This document shows, piece by piece, positions 24,072-32,651 of a DNA stretch of 64,000 nucleotides. Below the pieces are notes generated by a model. That model was not told the DNA's origin and did not search any database. It worked only from the letters and a program-made list of their open reading frames with translations. Source of the DNA: Anaerolineae bacterium (GTDB taxonomy: Bacteria; Chloroflexota; Anaerolineae; Aggregatilineales; Aggregatilineaceae); contig JAFGHR010000057.1 of assembly GCA_016930015.1 (NCBI GenBank), positions 1 to 64,000 of the forward strand, read 5' to 3'. Numbering within the stretch: position 1 is the first letter of the stretch; every line of letters begins with the position of its first letter. Made by a program: the position numbers and the translations under genes.

Positions 24072-26084
24072 TTACTGCCAGGATTGCTTGATTTCCGATT
24101 GGGATTTGACGGCTGGCTTCTGGTTGGCGGGGTCATCGGATTCTTCTGCCTGATGCAGATTCAGCAGGCTGGTTTTGAGCCACCCGATAGCATCTGACCA
24201 CTGCGGTTTGCGGCGATGACGCATATCGACCCGGTTATGGGTGATGTTCAACAGCGAAAAAATCTCGACATTACCCCAGATCGCAGCCAGCGGGATGATC
24301 TGGTTCAGGAACTTATACGCACGCAGGTCTTTTCCATCTTGAATCCAGGTGTGCGCCGTTTCAATGTAGGCGTTGAGCAGGTCCTCGCCGTCTTCTTCGA
24401 GTTCGTCGGGGGCCATTTCCAGCACGGTACAGGCTGCGATGGCGCTGTTTTCATACTGACCGGCTTCGGCATAGGCGATGGCCAGCGACAGAAAAGCGTG
24501 CTGTCGCTGGTAGACGGTGTGCACCTTGTGCCATTCATACGGTGGCAACACGGGAAAATGCAGGTAGGTCGCCTGTTCGAGCACTTCTATCGCGGAATCG
24601 AGGTTGCCCATTTCAATCAACAGGCTGCTCAGCCCGACATATGCCGGGCCATATTCCGGATCGATCTCAAGCGCACGCTCAAAGGCGGCGATGCTGTCTT
24701 CTTCCCTGTCATGGGGCAGGGCCAGCACTTGACCAAGATTATGGAGCACGATTGCAGTAGGTTGTTCTTCGGCGGCGCGCTGGAACAGCGCGAGATACGC
24801 TTCATACGTGTCGGGAACGCTGAGCGATTCCATCAGGTCGTCATACAGCACCGCGTATACCAGGTCGGGATCAGCATGAATGGCCGCGACAACAGCGTCA
24901 TCTGCCTCGTCGTCGTTTTCGTCCAGGTTGCGGAGTAGATCGGCCAGCGCAAGCTGTACAAAAACAAGATCGGGTTTCATAGTAATCGCACGTTCCAGCC
25001 ATTCGCGCCCTTCTTCGACGCGACCGAGCGCGATCAGGGTTTCGCCCCATTCACCGGCAACTTCAGGGACGCCGGGATATGTGTTCCAGATCAAGCGCAT
25101 GTCGGCTTCGGCTTCCGCGGGCTGGTGTTTGGCATCACGCAGCGTGCGGATCGCATACAAACGTTGGAGCAGTTCGGGCGGCGTGTGAGGCTGCTGCCCG
25201 TTGATCGTCCGCCGTATTTTTGACAGCGTTTTGTGTTTGCTGCGTGATACAGCGTTTTTGATCTCGGCCAAAAATACACGTGCCGAGGCCGGGCGCTGGG
25301 CCGGGTCTTTGCTGAGTGCGCGCAGCAGGGGTTCGTCCAACTCGCCGGGTACACTGGCGTGACGCCGGGTGGGCGGGACGGGATCGGCATCCGTAATGAG
25401 CGCCAATAACGCTTCGTCGTCATTCGAATACGGGTCAAAATCCAGGTAGTAGCGCCCGGTCATGGCTTCGTAGAGCACGACCGCCAACGAGTAAATATCC
25501 GTGCGCACGGTCACTTCTTCGCCAAGCGCCTGCTCTGGCGACATGTACAGCAGGGTGCCGGGTTGGGGTCCGGTGGCATCATCCGCGCCCAGAAAGTGAG
25601 CCTGGTGGACATGCGCCAGCCCAAAATCGGCCAGCTTGAAATGTCCTTCCTGCGTGATCAGAATATTTTCAGGTTTGATGTCGCGGTGAATGATGTTGCG
25701 GGCGTGCAGTGTTTCGAGCGCGCGGCAAACGCTGGTCGAAACCTGGAGCAAGGCGGCGCGGTCCAGCGGGCCGTTTTTTTCGATCAGCGTATGTAGATCG
25801 CCGCCTGACAGGTATTCCATGATCAGAAACAGCGCATCGCCTTTTTCGCGCAGGGCGTAGGTTGAAACGATATTAGGATGATTCAGGCTGGCGGACAGCC
25901 GGGCTTCACGGATAAACCAGTCACGCGTGCCTTCTTCTGAAAAAACCTCAGGGCTGAGCTGCTTGACAGCCACTGGGCGCAGTAAGTTAGTATCTTCAGC
26001 TTTATAAACGACCCCGTAGCCGCCGTTGCCGATGACTTCGAGGATTTTATACTCGCCGATTTTGCTTCCTGGTTTTAGCTGCAT
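24072..26084 (-). CDS. Ser/Thr protein kinase with TPR-like C-terminal half
   Basis: About 670 residues from ATG 26084, with AGGGGCGAT just upstream; an earlier ATG at 26111 has no ribosome site. Kinase domain (~10-270): GNGGYGVVY, VAVKQL, HRDIKPENIL, DFGLAHV, MSPEQ. Residues ~300-670 are TPR-like helical repeats (PGVPEVAGEWGETLIALGR, YGPAYVGLSSLLIEMGNLD, HAFLSLAIAYAEAGQYEN). No membrane helix, so a cytoplasmic kinase with a protein-docking half. Partners are unknown. Transcribed alone or with the gene upstream on the same strand. Confidence 0.9.
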   Translation of the reverse strand: MQLKPGSKIGEYKILEVIGNGGYGVVYKAEDTNLLRPVAVKQLSPEVFSEEGTRDWFIREARLSASLNHPNIVSTYALREKGDALFLIMEYLSGGDLHTLIEKNGPLDRAALLQVSTSVCRALETLHARNIIHRDIKPENILITQEGHFKLADFGLAHVHQAHFLGADDATGPQPGTLLYMSPEQALGEEVTVRTDIYSLAVVLYEAMTGRYYLDFDPYSNDDEALLALITDADPVPPTRRHASVPGELDEPLLRALSKDPAQRPASARVFLAEIKNAVSRSKHKTLSKIRRTINGQQPHTPPELLQRLYAIRTLRDAKHQPAEAEADMRLIWNTYPGVPEVAGEWGETLIALGRVEEGREWLERAITMKPDLVFVQLALADLLRNLDENDDEADDAVVAAIHADPDLVYAVLYDDLMESLSVPDTYEAYLALFQRAAEEQPTAIVLHNLGQVLALPHDREEDSIAAFERALEIDPEYGPAYVGLSSLLIEMGNLDSAIEVLEQATYLHFPVLPPYEWHKVHTVYQRQHAFLSLAIAYAEAGQYENSAIAACTVLEMAPDELEEDGEDLLNAYIETAHTWIQDGKDLRAYKFLNQIIPLAAIWGNVEIFSLLNITHNRVDMRHRRKPQWSDAIGWLKTSLLNLHQAEESDDPANQKPAVKSQSEIKQSWQ

Positions 26085-26281
26085 ATCGCCCCTGTGACCC
26101 ATATTCATCATGCGGTGCTGCCGCGATTATGGTTTGTGGGCTGTTAGAATAGAGTATACATAAGATTAACGCCGGGTCGATAATTGTACATAAAACTGCA
26201 CAAGTTTCTAGTTTTGGTTCGGGCCGGTGCAACGCAGCGCCGGGTGATCCTGGGCCAGTGAATGGATACCATCAGCACAGA

Positions 26282-26310
26282 GGGACGCCCCGATTGCGCC
26301 GGGACGTCCC
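26282..26310. repeat. Intergenic hairpin
   Basis: GGGACG/CGTCCC with an inner CCCG/CGGG pair. It lies downstream of the secreted glycosidase-like gene on the minus strand. It may be its terminator, but a T-run is missing. Confidence 0.4.
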
Positions 26311-26344
26311 AATTTGCCTTGCACATAAAACGCAAGAGTGGTTT

Positions 26345-27748
26345 TTACTGGGTCAGCACTTTACCCAATGCATCACAGGCGGGGCACGAGCCATCGGCAC
26401 GGATGATCGCAAAGCCTGCCTGCGGATCACTGGACCAGGTGGTAAAGTCAACGTTAAACACAACCATCAACCGCACCCGGCCACTCGCGGCGGCGGCGAC
26501 GGCGGCTTCAGACAGCCAGGTTGCCTGTTCGGCGATACTGGTTTCGGCTGCCCAGGCAAAACCGGCTGGTAGATCGCCGTAACCTTCCGGCGTCAGGTAA
26601 CCCAGTTCGGTGAAGCAGGCTTTTTTGTCTCCAAAGGGACCAATCGCACGGTTGAGCATGCTGCCAAAGTAGCGGCTGGGATATTCACCGCGTGGATCGC
26701 CGCTGGTCTGGCTGGGGCTGACAATACCTTCGTTGTAGTGTACACCAATGCAGTCAGCATATTTACCCGCGCCAGCCGCGGCCATTTGTTGTATGTAGGT
26801 GTCATCATTGCAGCCCTGGTCAGTGCAGCCAGCCGCACCGAAGAATCCGGTTGGCGCCAGCGCGCCCGTGATCACGATCGTGTTCGTATTCTTGGACTTG
26901 ATCGCGTTGTAGGCTTTGGCGAGCAGCGGAACGTAATTCTTACCATCGATCTGGCCAACGGGCCACTCGCGGTCAATGTTCATCTCGTTCCAGATTTCGA
27001 TTGCATCGGCACCAGCCGCCGCCAGTCCACCGACGTAGTCGGCATACTGCTGCTGGTACGCGTCGTTCATAACCTGAGTGGGATCGCCAATGACGGAGAA
27101 CAGTATCTTAAAGCCGCTGGCGTGGGCTTCGTTGATGAAACCGCTGCCGTCCCAGCCGACCTGTAACTGTAATTTAGCCCATTTCATCTTGGCGGTTTTC
27201 ATGGCGTTGACGGTGCCGCTGTGGAAGCCCGTTATCTGGCCGCCGACCTCAAATGACCCGCTGACAGCCGCGCCCGCAACGGGTTCCGGCAGGCTTCCGT
27301 CAGGATTGGATTCAACGGCGGCGGGTGCCACGTCGGTCACTTTGTCGCAAACCGTCACGATCTTGTAGTTAAAGCTGGTGCGTACTTCGTACTGCTTGCC
27401 TTGCAGGGTTGTGATCACGAAGCGCCAGCCGAAGTAAACTTGCCGCGGTTCTTCACCTTCTGGCAGGGTCACACACCCATCAATGCCTGTATCACCGAAG
27501 TCAGCTTCTTCAAACGTCCAGTTTTGGACCCAGGTGAGATCTTCACCGGTTTTCGCTTCGAGAGCACCGCGCGCCGCATCAAATGCCAGCCACGTCGGGT
27601 CGTTGGGAGTGGCGGACGGTTCGGCCTGGGCCGGGTGGCCGGCATCGCCGGGGTTAGTGCTGCCTGCGCTGGCAGCAAGCGGCGTCAGCCCGACCAGAAC
27701 GATCAGAGCTGCGATGACCGAATAAATTACTGTGCTACGATTTCTCAC
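26345..27748 (-). CDS. Secreted TIM-barrel glycosidase-like protein
   Basis: 467 residues from GTG 27748, with AAAGGACAC upstream; the longer frame begins without a signal peptide. Signal peptide VIAALIVLVGLTPLAASA. A short N-terminal domain is followed by a clan GH-A type barrel (~190-467). Putative acid/base Glu is in EIWNEMN and nucleophile Glu in ACFTELGY. The segment VITGALAPTGFFG and the Cys-containing loop CTDQGCND are shared in style with the LysM-glycosidase at 38682, its paralogue. Substrate unknown; probably acts on extracellular polysaccharide. Confidence 0.78.
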   Translation of the reverse strand: MRNRSTVIYSVIAALIVLVGLTPLAASAGSTNPGDAGHPAQAEPSATPNDPTWLAFDAARGALEAKTGEDLTWVQNWTFEEADFGDTGIDGCVTLPEGEEPRQVYFGWRFVITTLQGKQYEVRTSFNYKIVTVCDKVTDVAPAAVESNPDGSLPEPVAGAAVSGSFEVGGQITGFHSGTVNAMKTAKMKWAKLQLQVGWDGSGFINEAHASGFKILFSVIGDPTQVMNDAYQQQYADYVGGLAAAGADAIEIWNEMNIDREWPVGQIDGKNYVPLLAKAYNAIKSKNTNTIVITGALAPTGFFGAAGCTDQGCNDDTYIQQMAAAGAGKYADCIGVHYNEGIVSPSQTSGDPRGEYPSRYFGSMLNRAIGPFGDKKACFTELGYLTPEGYGDLPAGFAWAAETSIAEQATWLSEAAVAAAASGRVRLMVVFNVDFTTWSSDPQAGFAIIRADGSCPACDALGKVLTQ

Positions 27749-27972
27749 GGTGGCGTGTCCTTTCAATTTCTTTGGGATATGATTTGCTGTTTGCGGCATG
27801 TACAGTTTACACGGGCTGCATTTCCATAACGGCAAACCAAGGGCCGATTATGATCAAACCGGCTGAGTTTGAGCCTTCATTATGGCACAAACTATGATTG
27901 TGATCGAAAAACGGTGATTTGTCTACCGTGATTCACGATGATTAACCTACTATTGCCTGACCGTGACGGCAT

Positions 27973-29268
27973 TTACGGGCCTGTCAGGGTGAATGAGTAC
28001 CCGCTGATCAGGACATGTCCGTCCGTGCCCCAGGATGCCTTGAACATGCGGGATGGCTGGAAGGGCAGGTAACCGAGCAGTTCACGCTGGCCGGAAGCCA
28101 CATCGAACAGGTAGATGCCTGCCATGCGAGCCCCTTCGCCATTGGGATCGAGTAAGAGTGCGCTGTCATCAGAAACCGGCTCCAGGGACAGGGCCGCCAC
28201 CAGCAGTTTGCTGCCATCCGGTGACCACGCGGCTTGCACCGGCCACGCTGCCGGGTGTTCCGCGTCAGTAGTCACGGGCAGTGGTAGTGATGTGATCTCC
28301 CCGCTGTCGATTGTGATCCAGATACACACGTTGTCCTCCGATTGTGTCATTGGATCGCTTATCCAAACCAGCAGACGTGCACCATCTGGCGACCATTCAA
28401 CAGGTGCCGTCACGATTTGTATGGGATTTTCGGCCTGGTTTCCAAGAAACTCCCCGGCGGCGTCCACCGTGACAATTTGCTCCCATTCACCGCTGTCGAT
28501 GTCCAGCAGCCAGACGCCATCATAGACCGGGTCCGGCCTGGTATGTAACACACCCACCGCCAGGGTTGTACCATCCGGTGACCAGTCCAGGCTGATCACA
28601 CTGCCGCTGTCGAATTCGTAGGTTTCATGACCCGGCAGGTTTGCCACGTCACGCGCTTCGCCGGTTTTTACATCGATAATCGTGATTGTGGCGTTGGAGA
28701 AGTCGCCTTCCTCACCGAGCGTCTGGCGTTCAATCGCTATTTTTGACCCGTCCGGGGACCACGTGGGCTGAATGTCGATTGTCGTGCCGGGAGCGGCATC
28801 CGGGAATATGTTTCCTTCAAAGTTGTCATCAGTGATGTTTGTGTATACCTGGTTTTTGAAGTCAGCGATGCCCAGGTCCGTGTCGCGCAGGACCAGATAG
28901 GGCTGGCCTACCAACGCAAGAGCGGTGCTGTCCGGGGACCAACGCACCGGCGGGAAAAACTCATTATACCCAAGATTGTACGCGTGGTTTTCTCCGAGCA
29001 GGGCGCAGCGCTCCTGTCCGGACAGCAGATTAGCTGCGCACACTATCTCCGGGGAAGGCGAGTAGGCTACTTGAATGCCGCCCGGTGACAGAAAACGCAT
29101 GGAGGGTGGCGCTTCGATTTGGAGGCGTTCGAGATAATCGGTTATCGGAACAACTGATTCTACACGCCAGCCGCTGTCCTGGGCCATGGTGGATTGGTGC
29201 GGCAGCGCAACCCCCATCACCGTTAATAAGAAGGCAGCCGCCAGCATGCGAGCCGTCAAACGTAACAT
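27973..29268 (-). CDS. Secreted PD40/TolB-like propeller protein
   Basis: 431 residues. Signal peptide (MLAAAFLLTVMGVALP, ending near TMAQDS) and a single beta-propeller. WSPDG motifs recur (VRWSPDSTAL, PTWSPDGSKIAIE, LDWSPDGTTLAVG, VEWSPDGARLLV, AAWSPDGSKLLVA). Unlike the other propeller proteins here it has no Thr/Pro linker or extra C-terminal domain. Probably periplasm-equivalent or extracellular. Propeller proteins of this type often bind proteins or sugars. Role unknown. Confidence 0.82.
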   Translation of the reverse strand: MLRLTARMLAAAFLLTVMGVALPHQSTMAQDSGWRVESVVPITDYLERLQIEAPPSMRFLSPGGIQVAYSPSPEIVCAANLLSGQERCALLGENHAYNLGYNEFFPPVRWSPDSTALALVGQPYLVLRDTDLGIADFKNQVYTNITDDNFEGNIFPDAAPGTTIDIQPTWSPDGSKIAIERQTLGEEGDFSNATITIIDVKTGEARDVANLPGHETYEFDSGSVISLDWSPDGTTLAVGVLHTRPDPVYDGVWLLDIDSGEWEQIVTVDAAGEFLGNQAENPIQIVTAPVEWSPDGARLLVWISDPMTQSEDNVCIWITIDSGEITSLPLPVTTDAEHPAAWPVQAAWSPDGSKLLVAALSLEPVSDDSALLLDPNGEGARMAGIYLFDVASGQRELLGYLPFQPSRMFKASWGTDGHVLISGYSFTLTGP

Positions 29269-29511
29269 AGGTAAGGCTCCTCCCGATAGGCAATCGAATC
29301 CAACACTATATTAGTATCTATATAAAATGATTGAGGTGTGAAAAAAACGCATTTCTTAACAGAATAGCTGTGCGAACAACCAAACTGAAACGAGATGTGG
29401 TGTGAATTATAATGCTACCCCAAAACCGAAAAATGCCGATTACTTTCGCGTGCTGCACCTGTTGTGGCGCAAAGTCAAGCTTAGCCTGAGCCGACCTTTT
29501 AGGGGGTCTCG

Positions 29512-30063
29512 CTAATCTTTCCATTCGACCCAGATCGTTGTTTCCTGTCCCCCCTCATCCTTGCGCAGTGAATCGGGATCGTACAAGACCGAAAAAGATG
29601 TACCTTGCGGCAGGAAACGGCGACAATAGCCGTAGAACAGACCGTAGAAAGTGTCATCGGGATAGGGGACATCGAAGGTGAGTTTGATTTTCCTTTCAGC
29701 AAGCCGCTGAACATGAACGTATCCAGGGTCGCCATTCCGGTAGCGCTCGGGATAGAGTTTCTCAAAGCCCACCAGAAATTCTGCAAAGGTTTCGCTCGAT
29801 GGCTCTGATGGCACATTGATAGTTTCGGCGACACGCATTCCAAACGCCACATAGTTATACATCGTGTCGTCATGCTGCTGAAATTCGTAGAGAATATCGA
29901 GTATCAACTGTAGGGGATACCAAGTATCCGGCTGAAATTGGCTAAAGTTTAAGCCGAGATTGCTTAAGATAGGGCGCATTGTGTCTTCTTGCAGAGTGCC
30001 AAAGAAACCAAGTGGCACAAAGCCTATTACTTCGAGATTTGGATCGCAAGTATACCTTTCCAT
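29512..30063 (-). CDS. Hypothetical soluble protein
   Basis: 183 residues from ATG 30063, with GAGGAGGACATTTTC directly upstream, a strong ribosome site; the longer frame is unlikely. No signal peptide or membrane helix. The N-terminal half is helical (PLGFFGTLQEDTMRPIL, LQLILDILYEFQQHDD). The C-terminal half looks like alternating strands (RKIKLTFDVPYPDDTFYG, SFSVLYDPDS, ETTIWVEW). The shape recalls small ligand-binding sensor domains, but I cannot assign a family. Divergent from iorA. Confidence 0.6.
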   Translation of the reverse strand: MERYTCDPNLEVIGFVPLGFFGTLQEDTMRPILSNLGLNFSQFQPDTWYPLQLILDILYEFQQHDDTMYNYVAFGMRVAETINVPSEPSSETFAEFLVGFEKLYPERYRNGDPGYVHVQRLAERKIKLTFDVPYPDDTFYGLFYGYCRRFLPQGTSFSVLYDPDSLRKDEGGQETTIWVEWKD

Positions 30064-30263
30064 GAAAATGTCCTCCTCAAATACCATGACGCATAATGCA
30101 TTTATGGTCACATTATTGTATTGCCTATCCGTTTCCCCTACAACCAACAGGATCGCTGGGCAGCAATAATTATTGCGGTTCATGCCCTTGAAAATCCGAT
30201 TTTCGTGAAAACCGACACCGAGAAGTACCGTTCGGCACAACGGGAATAGGTGTATTGCTACGG

Positions 30264-30291
30264 TTGGGTAAAACGGAGCGTGAACTATACT
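30264..30291 (+). promoter_or_regulatory. Promoter of iorAB
   Basis: TTGGGT (30264-30269), a 16-base spacer and TATACT (30286-30291), about 60 bases before the iorA start. Confidence 0.5.
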
Positions 30292-30349
30292 AGGAACAGC
30301 GATTTATCGCGAAAATTTAATCAAAAATGACTGTTAAAAGGGGTTGTGT

Positions 30350-31951
30350 ATGGAGAAATTTGTACCGCTGGGTAACGAAGCATTGGCTCAGGGTGCGCTG
30401 GATGCTGGCCTAACCGGGCTGTATGCGTACCCTGGCACACCGTCAACCGAGGTGATGGAATACATCCAGCGTTCGCCACAGGCGGCTGAGCGCGGGGTGC
30501 ATCGTCGTTGGTCAACCAACGAAAAAACAGCGCTGGAGTCTGCGCTTGGAATGTCGTATGCCGGTAAGCGGTCGATGGTGTGCATGAAGCATGTCGGATT
30601 AAACGTGGCCGCGGACCCGTTCATGAATGCGGCGATCACCGGGGCGCATGGCGGCTTGATTGTGATGTCAGCGGATGACCCGTCGATGCACTCGTCACAG
30701 AACGAGCAGGACTCACGTTTTTACGGGCAGTTTGCGCTCGTTCCGATCCTGGAGCCGTCAAACCAGCAGGAAGCGTATGATCTGCCGTATTATGCATTCG
30801 AGCTGTCCGAGAAGTACGGTGTGCCGGTGCTGTGCCGCATGACCACACGCCTGTGCCATTCACGGGCGAACGTGATCACGCGTGACAGCGTCGTGCCCGA
30901 AAATGAATTGAATCTGCCAGCGAATCCGACGCAGTTTGTGTTGATGCCCGCGATCTCGCGGCGAAACTACGCCCGTCTGCTGGATCAACAGGTCGATTTT
31001 GAAGCCGAGTCAGAGGCGTCATACCTGACGCGTTATGAAGACGGTGACGACAAACGCCTGGGGATCATCACCTGCGGCCTGGCGTATAACTACCTGATGG
31101 AGAACTTCCCGGACGGGACGTGCCCGCATCCGGTGTTGAAGATCGGGCAGTATCCACTGCCACGGCGGTTGGTGGCGAAGTTGATCGATTCGTGTGATAC
31201 CGTGCTGATCCTGGAAGAGGGTATGCCGCTGGTTGAAGAACAGCTACGCGGCTTTCCTCATGAAGCGGAAAACGTGTGCGGTCGCCTGGATGGTACACTG
31301 CCCCGGACCGGCGAGTTGAATCCCACGTTAGTCGCCAAAGCGCTTGGGCTAAACGTGGCGGAACCGTCATTGTTTGCGCCGGAATTCGTCGTCAACCGAC
31401 CTCCGAAACTGTGTGACGGCTGCCCGCACGGCGACACCTTCCGCGCGCTGCTCGAAGCACTTGAGCAGTACTCAAAAGGGCGTGTGTTTTCGGATATCGG
31501 CTGTTATACGCTGGGCGTACTGCCGCCGTATAACGCGGTGAATTCATGCGTGGATATGGGCGCGTCGATCACGATGGCAAAAGGCGCGGCGGACGGCGGC
31601 TTAGTGCCTGCGGTAGCCGTGATCGGTGATTCGACGTTCACCCATTCCGGCATGACGGGATTACTCGATGCGGTGAACGCACAATCGCCGATTACGGTGA
31701 TGATCATGGATAACCGCGCGACGGCGATGACGGGTGGCCAACCGTCGGCTGGCACCGACCGGCTGGATACGATTGTAGCCGGGCTAGGCGTAAAGCCGGA
31801 GCATATCCGGATGATTACTCCCCTACCGCGCCGCCATGCGGAAAACGCCGCCGTGATCGCTGAAGAACTGGCATATGATGGTGTTTCAGTGGTGATTGCC
31901 GAGCGTGAGTGCATCGAAACGGCCAAGCGCAAGAGGAGAGCGGGCAAATGA
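30350..31951 (+). CDS. iorA: Indolepyruvate:ferredoxin oxidoreductase alpha subunit, no ferredoxin domain
   Basis: 533 residues from ATG 30350, after AAAAGGGG. IorA with IorB oxidises arylpyruvates to acyl-CoA with thiamine diphosphate, reducing ferredoxin. Visible: the N-terminal pyrimidine-binding part (GNEALAQGALDAG, GTPSTEVMEYI), RPPKLCDGCPHGDTF, and the TPP-binding GDSTFTHSGM...IMDN. The usual C-terminal 2[4Fe-4S] domain is absent: the protein ends ECIETAKRKRRAGK where CxxCxxC clusters normally begin. The stop overlaps the iorB start (ATGA), so no coding remnant is hidden. An external electron carrier would be needed. Anaerobic amino-acid fermentation is the usual setting. Confidence 0.93.
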   Translation: MEKFVPLGNEALAQGALDAGLTGLYAYPGTPSTEVMEYIQRSPQAAERGVHRRWSTNEKTALESALGMSYAGKRSMVCMKHVGLNVAADPFMNAAITGAHGGLIVMSADDPSMHSSQNEQDSRFYGQFALVPILEPSNQQEAYDLPYYAFELSEKYGVPVLCRMTTRLCHSRANVITRDSVVPENELNLPANPTQFVLMPAISRRNYARLLDQQVDFEAESEASYLTRYEDGDDKRLGIITCGLAYNYLMENFPDGTCPHPVLKIGQYPLPRRLVAKLIDSCDTVLILEEGMPLVEEQLRGFPHEAENVCGRLDGTLPRTGELNPTLVAKALGLNVAEPSLFAPEFVVNRPPKLCDGCPHGDTFRALLEALEQYSKGRVFSDIGCYTLGVLPPYNAVNSCVDMGASITMAKGAADGGLVPAVAVIGDSTFTHSGMTGLLDAVNAQSPITVMIMDNRATAMTGGQPSAGTDRLDTIVAGLGVKPEHIRMITPLPRRHAENAAVIAEELAYDGVSVVIAERECIETAKRKRRAGK

Positions 31952-32535
31952 AATATGATATTATCCTGGCCGGAGTAGGGGGGCAGGGCGTGTTGTCCAT
32001 CGCGGCAATCATCGGTATCGCGGCAGTGGAGCGCGGCCTGTATCTCAAACAGGCGGAAGTTCACGGCCTGTCACAGCGCGGCGGCGAGGTGCAAAGCCAT
32101 CTTCGGTTGTCCGACCAGCCGATTTACTCCGACCTGATTCCGGAAGGTACCGCGGATATGGTGCTGTCGATGGAACCCATGGAAGCCCTGCGTTACGTGT
32201 CGTTTCTGTCACCTACTGGCGTGATCGTGACCGAACGCCAGGCATTCATCAACATTCCCAACTACCCGGACATCGATAGGATCATTGACGCATTGGACAA
32301 TATGGCGGCCCGTACAGTCCTGGTCGACAGTGAGCCAATCACCCAAGAACTACGTGCGCCACGGGCGTCAAATATGGTGCTGCTCGGTGCGGCGTCGGCT
32401 TTTCTGCCGTTGGCGCTGCCGGAACTCGAAGCCGCTATTAATATCATCTTTGCGCGTAAGGGTGAACAGGTCGTCAGCAGGAACATTGAGGCCCTGCGCC
32501 GGGGGTGTGCGTTCACCGAGGCCCAGGCCGGGTAG
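31948..32535 (+). CDS. iorB: Indolepyruvate:ferredoxin oxidoreductase beta subunit
   Basis: 195 residues from ATG 31948, overlapping iorA by 4 bases, so translation is coupled. Gamma-type subunit of the 2-oxoacid:ferredoxin family, with the N-terminal nucleotide/CoA-binding AGVGGQGVLSIA and EVHGLSQRGGEVQSHLR. Normal length. Works as a complex with IorA in the cytoplasm on indolepyruvate, phenylpyruvate or similar keto acids. No ferredoxin gene follows; a terminator is directly downstream. Confidence 0.94.
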   Translation: MKYDIILAGVGGQGVLSIAAIIGIAAVERGLYLKQAEVHGLSQRGGEVQSHLRLSDQPIYSDLIPEGTADMVLSMEPMEALRYVSFLSPTGVIVTERQAFINIPNYPDIDRIIDALDNMAARTVLVDSEPITQELRAPRASNMVLLGAASAFLPLALPELEAAINIIFARKGEQVVSRNIEALRRGCAFTEAQAG

Positions 32536-32567
32536 CTGTTTTTTCGCACCGCGAACCTGGAATCGAA

Positions 32568-32600
32568 AAGCCGCTTCTGCAAAGGAAGCGGCTTGTTTTT
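32568..32600. terminator. Terminator after iorAB
   Basis: AAGCCGCTTC (32568-32577) pairs with GAAGCGGCTT (32585-32594), followed by GTTTTT. A-run on the other side, so it may also serve the opposing transpeptidase gene. Confidence 0.85.
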
Positions 32601-32611
32601 GGTGCGATCCG

Positions 32612-32651
32612 GCTGTGCGCGGCTGCGCACAGCGCGCACAGCGCGCACAGC
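32612..32651. repeat. 9-bp triple tandem repeat and matching inverted copy
   Basis: GCGCACAGC occurs three times without gaps at 32625-32633, 32634-32642 and 32643-32651. Its complement GCTGTGCGC is at 32612-32620, so any of the three copies could pair with it. The last copy abuts the stop codon of the L,D-transpeptidase gene. Confidence 0.85.

Noticed and set aside
30350-31951. Frameshift explaining the missing IorA ferredoxin domain
   Set aside because: iorB starts 4 bases before the iorA stop and is intact, so no coding space for a lost domain exists.
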